Assembly (NCBI GenBank): GCA_018699955.1
Contig: JABISG010000045.1
Span: forward strand, 1-49,422
DNA: 49,422 nucleotides
Origin: Planctomycetaceae bacterium
GTDB taxonomy: Bacteria > Planctomycetota > Planctomycetia > Planctomycetales > Planctomycetaceae
Reading direction: 5' to 3'
A program made the position numbers and the translations under genes. Below the pieces are notes generated by a model. It searched no databases. It was not told the origin of the DNA and was given only the letters and a program-made list of their open reading frames with translations. This document shows, one piece after another, positions 40,943 to 49,422 of the stretch. Numbering within the stretch: position 1 is the stretch's first letter; every line of letters starts with the position of its first letter.

Positions 40943-43588
40943 TCACTCGACGTACAAAAACTCATTCGATCCCAGCAAGGTTTGGCAGAAGCTGGCCAAT
41001 GCTTGCAGTTGGGGGGCTGGCTTTCCTGCCGGTTGCTTGCCCTTCGTCTTTGGTGCGACCGATTGCAATTGCGCAATCTGTTCGGTGAGATACGCGGTCG
41101 CCTCGCCCTGTTCGTCCGCGTTTGGATCACGGCAGTAGATCAGCTTCCATGCGCGGCGCACCTGGTTTTCGACTTCGTCGCCAACGTCACGAACGACCCG
41201 GGCGGCTAGCGCTTCCGACTCGCTGACGACGAACCCGTTATTCATCAACATCAGCGCCTGTGGGGCGACGGTCGAGCTGGCCCGCGAATCGCAGTTGGGA
41301 TCCATTCGCGGCATGTCGAAAGTGTCGAGCACGGCCAACGGCCGGCTGCGGCGCACCTGAACGTAAACGCTGCGGCGAAACTCCTCGCCTTTAAGTGGAA
41401 TCACAGCACCGGGACGGCCCGCATTCAGATTCTCTTTTCCAATGACAAACTGGCCGACACGGTCGGCCATGACGGGAATCGGAGGACCGAATCCCTTCGG
41501 ATTCAGTCGTCCGCTGGCAGAGAGAATCGCGTCGCGAATCGCTTCGGCTTCCAAACGGCGCATCGGCATTCGGCCGTATAGGCGATTGTCGGGATCGACC
41601 TTGTGCAATTCGGAATTCGCCTGCGAGGACTGACGGTACACGGTTGATGTCATGATTCTCTGGTGCAGGTGCTTCACACTCCAACCGCCGGCCATGAATT
41701 CATCGGCCAGCCAGTCGAGCAATTGCGGATGTGTGGGGCGTTCCCCCAACATGCCGAGATCGCCCGGCGTGGGGACAATGCCGTGGCCGAAATGATGCAT
41801 CCAGATGCGGTTGACCAGCACCCGTGCAACCAATGGATGCTTGCCGTCGGTCAGTCGCCTTGCATAGGCGAGTCGCCGGCCCGATGTTGGCAACTTCTCA
41901 TCGTTTGCCGGCAATGAATGGCTGGTCAAAGCGCCCGATGCCGTCAGAATCGTCAAACCGGCGGGCTGCATTTCCTCTTTCGGCTGCTCATGGTCGCCGC
42001 GAAAAAACAGGAACGTTTTGGGCAACTTTCCCGGAATTTCAGTCAACGCACGGACGAATTCTTCTTTGGGTTTTGTCGCCCGCACTTTGGCGGCCTCGGC
42101 GGCACGCTTTTTCAAGTCGTCGGCCGCTTTGCGATCGTAAAGGTAAAGCGAGCCGGCGGTCACGTTGACGCTGGGATACTTCTTCATTAAGGCCGCCTGT
42201 TCGGCCGTCCGTTTTTTTACCGGCGTGTCGCGCGCTGTCCGCACGGTGGCACGCATTTCTTCGGGCAATTTGGCCAGCTCGCGTTCAAATGTCTGCTCGA
42301 TGTATTCCGCCTGCTTCTTGAGCCGCTCCGCATCAACTTTCTTTGCTTCAACTTCGACAGCTTGCGACTGTTTGCGGTCGGCATCGGTGTACAGCGAAAT
42401 CAGTCGCGCTCGTGGTGCCCGCCAGTTCTTCCAGTCGTATCCCGGCTCGAACACGGCCCGCATGCGGTAATAATCTTCCTGCGGAATCGGATCGTAACGG
42501 TGTTCGTGACATTGCGCGCAGCCGACCGTGATGCCCAACAGCGACGACGAGACAACATTGATGGTGTCGGCGAGTACCTGATTTCGCGCGACCATCTGAT
42601 CGACGCCGCCATCACCCGTCCCGTCCGGTGCCATTCGCAAGAAGCCGGTCGCAATGACTTTGTCCATTTCTTCTGGCTTCAAGTTCTCATAGGGAGGTGA
42701 GACCATTTCGTCGCCGGCCAACTGTTCCTGAATGAATTGGTCGAACGGCTTGTCGGCATTGAATGCGCGAATGACATAGTCGCGGTACTTCCAGGCCCAC
42801 TGCCGTTCGGTGTCGGCGTTGGTGTAGCCTTCACTGTCGGCGTAACCGGCAACGTCAAGCCAATGTCGGCCCCAGCGCTCGCCGTAGTGTGGTGACGACA
42901 ACAGATCATCGATCAAACGTTCCCAGGCATCGGGGCGGTCATCGGCCAGGAATCGATCGACTTCTTCCGGAGTCGGTGGCAAACCGAGCAGATCGAAGTA
43001 CGCGCGGCGCAACAATGTGCGCCGTTCGGCGTCGGGCGAAAACGTCCCGCCCTTCTGCTCCAATCGCGACAACAGAAACGAGTCGATCGGCGTCCGCACC
43101 CGTGCGGCATTCTTGGTTGCCGGCGTTTTGGGACGGCGAATCGGTTGAAACGCCCAGTAGCTACGATCGGCGGCAGTCATCAGCACGCCTTCTTCGACAT
43201 TCTCCGGTTCCAGACCGGCCGTCTTCGCGCCCGCATCAATCCATCGGCTGATAACAGCAATCTGTGCCGGCGTTAGTTTCGTGTTGTCTTCCGGCGGCAT
43301 TTCCCCACTGAGGATGCGTTCCAACAGCAAGCTCTTACCGCTTTTGCCCGGCATAATGGCCGGTCCCGATTCTCCCCCCTTGGCCATCAGACGCTTGAGC
43401 CGTAAATCGAGGCCCCCTTCCGGTTCGCCTTCGACGCCATGACATTGAAAACAGTGAGCCTTCAAAATCGGCCGCACCGTACTCTCGAATGTCGGCGCAG
43501 GCGCATCCGCGGCTCGAACCGGCACGAACGCGGTTTCCAGAACCAGCACAAAACAGGTTACTGACAACAACAGTGTCAGTCGTTGCAT
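40943..43588 (-). CDS. PSCyt1-DUF1549-DUF1553 exported cytochrome-like protein
   Basis: With the ATG at 43588 (GGAG upstream) the protein has 881 residues and a signal peptide (1-26). PSCyt1 (about 32-125) has heme motif CFQCH at 46-50. DUF1549/PSCyt2 (about 165-375) has a second motif CAQCH at 357-361. A long Lys/Glu/Ala coiled-coil (about 390-480) is larger than in the 24309-26675 homologue. DUF1553/PSD1 (about 590-860) closes it, ending near ALASFCQTLLGSNEFLYVE. A start at 43693 would put 35 polar residues before the signal peptide and is rejected. It is divergent from the aminotransferase gene across a 334-bp gap and leads the unit with the DUF1501 gene. Confidence 0.94.
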   Translation of the reverse strand: MQRLTLLLSVTCFVLVLETAFVPVRAADAPAPTFESTVRPILKAHCFQCHGVEGEPEGGLDLRLKRLMAKGGESGPAIMPGKSGKSLLLERILSGEMPPEDNTKLTPAQIAVISRWIDAGAKTAGLEPENVEEGVLMTAADRSYWAFQPIRRPKTPATKNAARVRTPIDSFLLSRLEQKGGTFSPDAERRTLLRRAYFDLLGLPPTPEEVDRFLADDRPDAWERLIDDLLSSPHYGERWGRHWLDVAGYADSEGYTNADTERQWAWKYRDYVIRAFNADKPFDQFIQEQLAGDEMVSPPYENLKPEEMDKVIATGFLRMAPDGTGDGGVDQMVARNQVLADTINVVSSSLLGITVGCAQCHEHRYDPIPQEDYYRMRAVFEPGYDWKNWRAPRARLISLYTDADRKQSQAVEVEAKKVDAERLKKQAEYIEQTFERELAKLPEEMRATVRTARDTPVKKRTAEQAALMKKYPSVNVTAGSLYLYDRKAADDLKKRAAEAAKVRATKPKEEFVRALTEIPGKLPKTFLFFRGDHEQPKEEMQPAGLTILTASGALTSHSLPANDEKLPTSGRRLAYARRLTDGKHPLVARVLVNRIWMHHFGHGIVPTPGDLGMLGERPTHPQLLDWLADEFMAGGWSVKHLHQRIMTSTVYRQSSQANSELHKVDPDNRLYGRMPMRRLEAEAIRDAILSASGRLNPKGFGPPIPVMADRVGQFVIGKENLNAGRPGAVIPLKGEEFRRSVYVQVRRSRPLAVLDTFDMPRMDPNCDSRASSTVAPQALMLMNNGFVVSESEALAARVVRDVGDEVENQVRRAWKLIYCRDPNADEQGEATAYLTEQIAQLQSVAPKTKGKQPAGKPAPQLQALASFCQTLLGSNEFLYVE

Positions 43589-43922
43589 TTGCTTTCTCCA
43601 GTGACATTCCTCAACCGTGGATTGATGAGATACGAACAGCGGACGACGAAGCCGTCGATCACAGACGAGGTCCGCTGCAAATATCACATCCAACTACTCT
43701 TATGATAGCCTTTCCACACAGCCATGTGAATGATTCTCTGTTGAATGAGGAACAGCCGTCACCCAGTTTCTGTTGATTCTCGCGGAACACTCTGGACGCT
43801 GATCTTGCAGAGCGAACGGGCAAACTGTTGAATGACTGTTGCCCTGTCGAATTTCGACGGACACGCGGGGCGTTGCCCTGCCGTTCAATTTGCCACTTTT
43901 CCACGAATTTCAGGCGCACCGC
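43589..43922. other. 334-bp divergent gap, probable control region
   Basis: It separates the PSCyt gene (minus) from the aminotransferase gene (plus), so it should hold both promoters. I find no convincing -35/-10 pair. CTGTTGAATGA occurs twice in direct orientation (43738-43748 and 43825-43835), which could be a regulator site or chance. No gene is supported. Confidence 0.5.
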
Positions 43923-44783
43923 ATGTCTCAGCAGGTTTATCTCGACGGCCAACTCGTTCCAGCCGAAGAGGCAAAAGTCAGCGTTTTCGATCATGGGTTG
44001 CTTTACGGTGACGGCGTTTTCGAAGGAATCCGCGTCTACGGCCGCAACGTGTTTTTGCTCGAAGAACACGTCGAGCGTCTTTACGAAAGCGCGCTGGCCA
44101 TTCGACTGGAAATTCCGATTTCGCCGTCGGCGATGATTACAGCGGTCGAAGAGACGGTTGCTGCCAACAATATTGACGACGGTTATGTGCGGTTGCTCGT
44201 CACTCGCGGTGCGGGAACGTTGGGTCTCGATCCGCGAAGGACGAGTAATCCGCAGGTTGTCATCATCGCCGCAACGATCGCGTTGTATCCACCGGAAATA
44301 TACGAAGATGGCATGCCGCTGGTGACCGCCAGCACCATTCGCAACCATCCGGCGGCGATCAATCCGCGCATCAAGTCGCTCAATTATCTGAACAATATTC
44401 TGGCGAAAATCGAAGGGACGGATGCTGGTTTCGTCGAGGCGTTGATGCTCAACCATCGGGGTGAAGTGGCCGAATGCACCGGCGACAACGTCTTCATTGT
44501 GAGGGACCGCATTTTGAAAACTCCGTCGGCCGACGCCGGCATTCTGGAAGGGATTACGCGAAACGCCGTCATTGAGTTAGCTCGCGAATCCGGAAAAACA
44601 GTCCAGGAAGTGGCACTAACGCGGCACGACATTTTCACCGCCGACGAATGTTTCCTCACAGGGACCGCCGCCGAGGTGATCGCGGTCATCAGTCTCGACG
44701 GCCGAGTCATCGGCAGCGGAAAACCGGGACCAATCACACGCGAGTTGATGCAGAAATTCCGTGATTTAACACGCGGAAAATGA
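43923..44783 (+). CDS. ilvE: Branched-chain amino acid aminotransferase (class IV, PLP-dependent)
   Basis: Transfers the amino group between glutamate and the 2-oxo acids of Leu, Ile and Val in the cytoplasm. The 286-residue protein has the class IV fold. Landmarks are FDHGLLYGDGVFEGIRVYG (22-40), R-L substrate-loop region EEHVERLYESA (47-57), the PLP-binding lysine K151 in NPRIKSLNYLNNILAK, and E184 in GEVAECTGDNVFIV that contacts the PLP ring nitrogen. The phosphate-binding region is LEGITRNAVIELA (208-220), with DECFLTGTAAEV (241-252) after it. D-amino acid aminotransferase and aminodeoxychorismate lyase share this fold; the motifs fit IlvE best but the specificity is inferred. The ATG at 43923 is chosen because an upstream start (43839) adds 28 unlike residues. 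A hairpin at 44821-44842 follows. Confidence 0.9.
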   Translation: MSQQVYLDGQLVPAEEAKVSVFDHGLLYGDGVFEGIRVYGRNVFLLEEHVERLYESALAIRLEIPISPSAMITAVEETVAANNIDDGYVRLLVTRGAGTLGLDPRRTSNPQVVIIAATIALYPPEIYEDGMPLVTASTIRNHPAAINPRIKSLNYLNNILAKIEGTDAGFVEALMLNHRGEVAECTGDNVFIVRDRILKTPSADAGILEGITRNAVIELARESGKTVQEVALTRHDIFTADECFLTGTAAEVIAVISLDGRVIGSGKPGPITRELMQKFRDLTRGK

Positions 44784-44820
44784 TACGATTTACCTGTCTG
44801 ATTGAATGACACCCCCAAAG

Positions 44821-44842
44821 CCCACGGGCCGCGACCCGTGGG
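44821..44842. terminator. GC-rich hairpin after the aminotransferase gene
   Basis: CCCACGGG (44821-44828) pairs with CCCGTGGG (44835-44842) around six bases, 37 nt past the stop. There is no T-run. It could end the transcript, but this hairpin style is also common as a dispersed repeat. Confidence 0.4.
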
Positions 44843-44943
44843 ATCGAACCTGAACATCGCCGTAATTCCCACCGGTCTCTTTTCCACCGTGCGGTGTTCA
44901 ATCACTGATGTTCGCTGACAAAGCGTCCCACCCCGGCGTAGAG

Positions 44944-45768
44944 ATGGATATAACAACAATGCATCAATCTGATACGAATCGTTGGAAGCCGCTCCGCAGC
45001 AATTTCGTCCGACGTGGATTTGGCGCGTTGATATCGCTGGCCGCCGCGAGCGCCATCGCGTTCGCCCCCTTTGCCGTCGGGGCCGACAAGACGAAGGCTG
45101 CCGCCGCATCGCTGGCCGCTCTCGAACAGCAGAAGCTGGCGCTGGCCGAGTTCAATTCGTTCATTGGCGGTTGGCGCGGCATCGGCATGCCCCGCCGAGG
45201 TTCACGCGCCGGCGCATGGTCGGAGACGGCCGATTGGGTTTGGCAATTCGAGAAGAACAGCGTCGCCATCGACTACAAGATCGCCAAGGGCAAGCTGCTG
45301 CAATCGGGACGCGTGACGTATAACCCGGACCGCAAGGTTTTTCTGCTCAGCGGAACTTTCGCCGACAAAGTGCGCCGCAACTATGAAGGACAGGTCAAGA
45401 ACAAGAAGCTGGTGTTCGAATCAAAGGCCGCCGACGGCTACGTCCATCTGCTCACATTCTCCAGAGTGAATTCAAAGCGCTCGCTCGTTCTCTACCAAAA
45501 ACGACGAGCGAACTCGCGTTTTCTCTCGCGCGTGGCCGAGGTGGGTTACACGCGTGCCGGGACTTCGTTGGCAGTCGAAGGAGCCGGCGAGATTGAATGC
45601 GTCGTCACCGGTGGCAAGGGGACCATGCCCGTAAAATACAAAGGGCAAACCTATTACGTTTGCTGCAGCGGATGCCGCGACGCCTTCAACGACGACCCGG
45701 CAGGCGTCATCGCCGCCTACAAGCTCAAACTGGCCGAACGCAAGAAGAAACGGGCGAAGACGAAGTAG
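44944..45768 (+). CDS. Secreted protein with C-terminal TRASH/YHS-like metal-binding domain
   Basis: A 274-residue protein (ATG at 44944; starts at 44908 and 44959 are also possible). A signal peptide with an Arg pair lies near residues 15-45 (NFVRRGFGALISLAAASAIAFAPFAVGA). A central beta-rich domain (about 60-200) starts FNSFIGGWRGIGMPRRG and runs through DWVWQFEKNSVAIDYKI and SGRVTYNPDRKVFLLSG. The C-terminus carries CVVTGGKGTMPVKYKGQTYYVCCSGCRDAFNDDP, a TRASH/YHS cysteine pattern that binds copper or another soft metal in other proteins, followed by a Lys/Arg-rich tail. TRASH modules are usually cytoplasmic, so an exported one is notable. A role in metal handling is inference. Genes on both sides give no further clue. 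Confidence 0.82.
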   Translation: MDITTMHQSDTNRWKPLRSNFVRRGFGALISLAAASAIAFAPFAVGADKTKAAAASLAALEQQKLALAEFNSFIGGWRGIGMPRRGSRAGAWSETADWVWQFEKNSVAIDYKIAKGKLLQSGRVTYNPDRKVFLLSGTFADKVRRNYEGQVKNKKLVFESKAADGYVHLLTFSRVNSKRSLVLYQKRRANSRFLSRVAEVGYTRAGTSLAVEGAGEIECVVTGGKGTMPVKYKGQTYYVCCSGCRDAFNDDPAGVIAAYKLKLAERKKKRAKTK

Positions 45769-45810
45769 TCCCACGTTGCCCGATTCCCGGTTTCTCCGAA
45801 TTACGGAAAT

Positions 45811-45885
45811 AGAAGCCTGAAGCGCAAGCGAAGGAGCTTGCTGGCATCGCCTTGGAATCATCCTTCGCTTGCGCTTCAGGCTTCT
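45811..45885. repeat. Perfect 25-bp inverted repeat
   Basis: The arms at 45811-45835 and 45861-45885 are exactly complementary over 25 bp, with a 25-bp loop. The arm begins AGAAGCCTGAAGCGCAAGCG. It sits in the 332-bp gap between the TRASH and DUF547 genes. The rest of this gap holds no gene I can support. The perfect symmetry suits a folded DNA or RNA element such as a REP-type repeat or small non-autonomous mobile element; it could also act as a terminator for both sides. Confidence 0.85.
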
Positions 45886-46100
45886 ACGGTCGTCCTTACC
45901 AATCTCAACCGGTATTTTTCGGTCCCGCAGCCCGGTGTGTGATGTCTCACAGACTCGATGGCCGGGATAGACGATAATCCTTCCATCGCCGCCAATAATC
46001 GGCACACCACACCAATCGCGACCAAGGCATCGCGTCCCTCGCAAGAGCGACTGCATTGGTCATCGGTCCCGTCTGAGTTCATCACAAAGGTCTATTCATC

Positions 46101-46991
46101 ATGCAGCTTTCCCAACTGTCTCAAGGTGCGCCCACACCGCGAAATGTAATCACTCCACTGGTTCGCGCGACGTTGTTCCTGTTGATCGCCCTTGGCAGCG
46201 GGCTGACATCGGCTCAGGCGAAAACGCCCCTAGGGAGAAAGTGGTCGCCCTCTCAGCAGGTGTCGATGGATCAGATCGACCATTCCGCCTTCGACTCACT
46301 GTTGCACAAATACGTCGACGCCGACGGATACGTGAACTACCGGGCATGGAAGGCGTCGGCGGCCGACCGGAAAGCTCTCAACAATTTCATCGTGCAATTG
46401 AGCCGGGCGACGACTCGTCGGCGGTCGGGCCGCAATGCTCAAATGGCATTCTGGATCAACGCCTACAACGCCGTCACGCTGGAAGGCATCCTGCAGGAAT
46501 TCCCCACCACCAGCATTCGTAACCACACATCGAAACTGGGCTACAACATCTGGAAGCATCTGCCGTTGCTGGTCGATGGCCGCTTGCATTCGCTGGAAAA
46601 TATCGAAAACAAAGTGCTCCGCCCGATGAGAGAGCCACGGATTCACTTCGCCATCGTTTGCGCATCGGTTGGCTGTCCCCGCTTGAAGAACGAGGCCTAC
46701 ACGGCCGACAACCTGCAGCAGCAATTGGCAGATAATACGCGAGACTTCTTCTCACGATCGCAGAATCTGCAGGTCGATTCGGCGCGACGGACGCTGCACT
46801 TGAGTTCGATACTGAAATGGTACGGCAAAGATTTCGGCCGCACCAATGCCGACCGACTCTCGTACCTGCGGCCCTATCTCCCAGCCACAGCACGGCAAGT
46901 TGCATCGCAGGGGGCATCCATCCGTTTTCTGAAATACAATTGGAACCTGAACGACCAGTCGCGAAAACCACGCACCGCGTCACGGCGGTGA
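46101..46991 (+). CDS. DUF547 domain-containing secreted protein
   Basis: A 296-residue protein with a signal peptide (about 14-40, NVITPLVRATLFLLIALGSGLTSAQA). The DUF547 domain covers about 65-235: FDSLLHKYVDADGYVNYRAWK, the conserved MAFWINAYNAVTLEGIL (115-131), and IHFAIVCASVGCPRL (181-195). DUF547 is found in exported bacterial proteins and in plants; its function is not established, though it is thought to have a papain-like or transglutaminase-like fold. The conserved Cys and His are kept (C187, C192, H182). It starts 332 bp after the TRASH-domain gene and ends 20 bp before the convergent VIT/VWA gene. Confidence 0.92.
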   Translation: MQLSQLSQGAPTPRNVITPLVRATLFLLIALGSGLTSAQAKTPLGRKWSPSQQVSMDQIDHSAFDSLLHKYVDADGYVNYRAWKASAADRKALNNFIVQLSRATTRRRSGRNAQMAFWINAYNAVTLEGILQEFPTTSIRNHTSKLGYNIWKHLPLLVDGRLHSLENIENKVLRPMREPRIHFAIVCASVGCPRLKNEAYTADNLQQQLADNTRDFFSRSQNLQVDSARRTLHLSSILKWYGKDFGRTNADRLSYLRPYLPATARQVASQGASIRFLKYNWNLNDQSRKPRTASRR

Positions 46992-47011
46992 TGGACGTTT
47001 CGCGGGATGTG

Positions 47012-49273
47012 CTATCCCTTCTTCTTCGCGGTTTTCGATTCCTCGAATCGATACCATTGCCCCTTGATCTTCATCACGACATCGCCGAGCGCCAGGTACT
47101 TGGCCGTCGCGGAATTCGCGAGCAGCAGTTTGACGTACTCGTCGCTGCCGATTGTTACAGTCTGCACGTTCTTGATCTTGCCGGAATCGAACGCGCTCTC
47201 CTGCCATTCAACTCCACGTTGATAAAAGGTCTTCGAGCCGATATAGCGAACTGCCTGCAACACCGAACCGGTCTTGCCCTGACGTTCATATTCCAACTGT
47301 GCCTGAAAATCGAAAGCCGCCAGTCCACTCTTGTCCTGCTTGCGCCGCAGGTCGCGCGATTCTTTGGCAGCATTAACCTGCGCCGCCTTCTCGACGGCCG
47401 ATGCGGCGGGAGTGCGAAACGCATCAAACCTCTTCAATAATTGACCCCGACCTCCCAGGCCGAATCCCGCGACACCACCACCTGCCGAGTTCCCGTTCGG
47501 GCCACTCGCGGCTAAATCATCGGCCATTAAATAACTGGTGTAGGGTGTGATGATGCCGTAGCGTTTGGCTAGGTAGGTCACCTCGTCGACCAGTTCCTGG
47601 TTCATGTCGCCGGGGGAGGATTTGCGGAGTTCGTTCAATAGGAAATCGACTTTCTTGCCGGCCCATAACCGGGGGACGAAACTGCTTTTGTCGTCTTCGG
47701 AGTATTCGGGGAACGTCAGTTTGTACTCGAACGTCTTCGTTTCGCCGGCGACGGTGCCGGTCACCTTAATGGTCTTCTCGCCGTGGCCCGTGTAGCGGCC
47801 GTAGAGAATCACCTGCTCGCCACGGAACACATCCGGAATCGTCGGCGGGTAGACGTCTTTGACTTCCAGGCCGTCGAAGCTGACTTTCAGATTGGTCATC
47901 ACCGGCGAACCGACGCGGTCGAAGAAGCGGCTGATTTTCTTTTGGATGTTTTCTTCCGGCAGAATGTAGTCGGCTTCGCCGCGATGATCGAGCGCCAGGA
48001 AATCGAGCAGTTTGGTGTTCACGTCGAAGCCTTCGCCGAAGACGAAAATGCGGACGTCTTCAGTGTTTTCTTTGTCGATCTTTTTCAGAATCGCTTCAGG
48101 ATCGCGTTCGCCGATGGTCGGCAGGCCGTCGGTGGCGAAGACGATCATCTTCAGACGATCGGAATCTTTGCCGAGGTGATCGAGTGAGAGTTTCAACGCA
48201 TCGTTGATGGCCGTGCCTCCGCGTGCGTGCAGTTTGGCGACGTACCGCAGTGCCTTGGCGCGGGAGGCGTCATCGACTTTGACCAGACCTTCCTCCTGGA
48301 AGTGACGCGGGACCGTGCTGAAATCGACGATATTAAAGCGGTCGCCATCACGCAGACTTTCGACGCAGTATTTCAGTGCGCCGCGGGCCTGTTCCATCTT
48401 GCCGTCTTTGAGCATGCTGCCGGAGGTGTCGACGCAGAAGACGACGTCTTTGGGCAGGATGTTGGCTTCGGTCAACTTGCCGGCGCCCTGGCCGATGGTG
48501 GGTGAGAGCATCATCATGAAGCTGCCCTCTTCGTCGAGTTCACGATGGGCGACGATGCTGGCACCGACTTCTTCCGGCGTGGTCTGGTAGTACATCACGA
48601 ACGGATGCTTGGGCATGTAGTTTTCCTGCTTCCACTCGACGGCCACGTCCCAGCCTTCCTTCTCGACGATGTTGATCGCGTGCGTCGGCGAATAGATGTT
48701 CTTGATCGGCTCTTTGCTGTTGATGTTGACCGTGACCGAGGCCGACTTCAGCGGTTGCATGAGCGCTTTGGGGTTGGTGTTGAGCATCTGCAGGCGGATG
48801 AGGTCGCCCCGTTTTTTGAGTACGGTGGTGTAAGTCAGTTTGACTTTGACCACGCCGCCCGGCGCGATGCGGGGGACTTGTGTTTGGATGAGCTGGTTGC
48901 CGAAGTATTCGAGCAGCGCGGGCGAGCCGCCGTTCTTAACGATGTCGGTGAAGACTTCTTTCGCCTTTTCGACGTCGAGGATTTCGGCCTTCATTTCTTT
49001 GCCATCAACCAGGACCGACATGTTATCGACCTGCGCGCCCGGTTCGAGTTCCATGTAACAGGTGCCGCCGACGACTGCGCGGGGGTTGGGATTCTTGAAG
49101 GTGCAGTCGTAGGTTTTGCTGGCAACCTGATCGGTGATGTTGATGGTGATGTGATCGAGCCAGACCTGCACCGGCTGCGGCGACCGCATGAAACAGGCAT
49201 AACCAACCGACCCGGCGGCCGACAGCGCGACAAGAGCGGTTAACGCCAGCAATGATTTGAGGGAACGTTTCAT
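47012..49273 (-). CDS. VIT domain / von Willebrand factor A domain surface protein
   Basis: With the ATG at 49273 (AGGAG upstream) the protein has 753 residues. A signal peptide lies about 1-26, then a Cys. The VIT (vault/inter-alpha-trypsin) domain covers about 35-165: LDHITINITDQVASKTYDCTFKNPNPRAVVGGTCYMELEPGAQVDNM. The VWA domain covers about 272-450, with the metal-ion site FCVDTSGSM (D282, S284, S286) and later FATDGLPTIGERD. A C-terminal region (about 470-750) contains a Gly-rich stretch (GNSAGGGVAGFGLGGRG) and no known enzyme motif. Such proteins act in adhesion or in binding other proteins through a divalent metal. A longer start at 49387 would add 38 residues before the signal peptide and is rejected. 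Confidence 0.93.
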   Translation of the reverse strand: MKRSLKSLLALTALVALSAAGSVGYACFMRSPQPVQVWLDHITINITDQVASKTYDCTFKNPNPRAVVGGTCYMELEPGAQVDNMSVLVDGKEMKAEILDVEKAKEVFTDIVKNGGSPALLEYFGNQLIQTQVPRIAPGGVVKVKLTYTTVLKKRGDLIRLQMLNTNPKALMQPLKSASVTVNINSKEPIKNIYSPTHAINIVEKEGWDVAVEWKQENYMPKHPFVMYYQTTPEEVGASIVAHRELDEEGSFMMMLSPTIGQGAGKLTEANILPKDVVFCVDTSGSMLKDGKMEQARGALKYCVESLRDGDRFNIVDFSTVPRHFQEEGLVKVDDASRAKALRYVAKLHARGGTAINDALKLSLDHLGKDSDRLKMIVFATDGLPTIGERDPEAILKKIDKENTEDVRIFVFGEGFDVNTKLLDFLALDHRGEADYILPEENIQKKISRFFDRVGSPVMTNLKVSFDGLEVKDVYPPTIPDVFRGEQVILYGRYTGHGEKTIKVTGTVAGETKTFEYKLTFPEYSEDDKSSFVPRLWAGKKVDFLLNELRKSSPGDMNQELVDEVTYLAKRYGIITPYTSYLMADDLAASGPNGNSAGGGVAGFGLGGRGQLLKRFDAFRTPAASAVEKAAQVNAAKESRDLRRKQDKSGLAAFDFQAQLEYERQGKTGSVLQAVRYIGSKTFYQRGVEWQESAFDSGKIKNVQTVTIGSDEYVKLLLANSATAKYLALGDVVMKIKGQWYRFEESKTAKKKG

Positions 49274-49315
49274 GACTCCGGCTCCTTGTGGATCGCGGGG
49301 CGTGTTTTGCCGTAG

Positions 49316-49335
49316 CTGAACTCGCAAGAGTTCAG
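49316..49335. repeat. Perfect 8-bp stem hairpin with GCAA loop upstream of the VIT/VWA gene
   Basis: CTGAACTC (49316-49323) and GAGTTCAG (49328-49335) form a perfect stem around GCAA. It is 42 bp before the start codon on the minus strand, in the leader or promoter. It may be a dispersed repeat or a leader hairpin. The remaining bases to the window end show nothing else I can name. Confidence 0.55.
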
Positions 49336-49422
49336 GGGGTCTGTCACAACATCTGAAATCTCGCGAATCCAGCGACCAGACCGACACGTCCTTGAGGACG
49401 ATTGGGTGATGAGTGGTATTAG

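Noticed and set aside
43738..43835. An 11-bp direct repeat (CTGTTGAATGA) as an operator
   Set aside because: Only two copies, 87 bp apart, without symmetry; too weak to call a regulator site.
43659..44456. A 265-codon minus-strand frame opposite the aminotransferase gene
   Set aside because: The aminotransferase has its complete PLP motifs; the antisense frame is only a codon-bias artefact.

Overview
The window looks like chromosomal DNA from a planctomycete (Planctomycetota; the gene content fits Planctomycetales or Pirellulales, but I cannot place it further). The main evidence is the density of families almost confined to or greatly expanded in that phylum: DUF1501, DUF1549/DUF1553 with planctomycete cytochrome (PSCyt) domains, DUF1552, DUF1592/1587/1588/1595/1585, DUF1559 and DUF1080. 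ECF sigma factors with unusual partners and MoxR-DUF58-BatA clusters fit the same picture. Shine-Dalgarno signals are present at some starts and absent at others. I support 34 protein genes (one cut by the left edge) and see no tRNA, rRNA, CRISPR array, insertion sequence or phage gene.

Layout. 1-5213 (+): the tail of a DUF1553 protein, its DUF1501 partner, an ECF sigma factor translationally coupled to a membrane protein that joins an anti-sigma-like N-terminus to DUF1549-DUF1553, and a DUF1559 protein. 5245-6819 (-): an NADP-type aldehyde dehydrogenase. It is divergent from an operon at 7057-11282 (+) for a tungsten-type aldehyde:ferredoxin oxidoreductase: four-cluster ferredoxin, AOR, FAD oxidoreductase and a MoaD-like protein. 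A short CsrA homologue follows. 11780-12655 (-): a secreted unknown. 12773-16942 (+): a periplasmic-binding-protein/patatin fusion with membrane helices, then a sodium:solute symporter. 17098-21593 (+): MoxR, DUF58 and BatA/VWA.

21626-28884 (-): DUF1080-glucose-dehydrogenase-like fusion, PSCyt/DUF1549/DUF1553, DUF1501 and an M20 amidohydrolase. 29155-30357 (+): an MFS exporter. 30373-43588 (-): PSCyt/DUF1549/DUF1553 plus DUF1501; a Gfo/Idh, unknown and flavin reductase operon; and DUF1592, DUF1552 and a phosphotransferase/P-loop kinase. 43923-46991 (+): branched-chain aminotransferase, a secreted TRASH-domain protein and a DUF547 protein. 47012-49273 (-): a VIT/VWA protein.

How the genes fit together. 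Two themes stand out. The first is aldehyde oxidation: the aldehyde dehydrogenase and the AOR operon, with its own electron-transfer chain and sulfur carrier, share one divergent control region. The second is the repeated two-gene export module of one heme-motif (CXXCH) protein followed by one DUF1501 or DUF1552 protein. It occurs four times, with different extra genes attached, and one related cytochrome-like protein has been turned into a possible sensor/anti-sigma factor. The role of these modules in planctomycetes is still poorly known. Several gaps hold palindromic elements that look like dispersed intergenic repeats.
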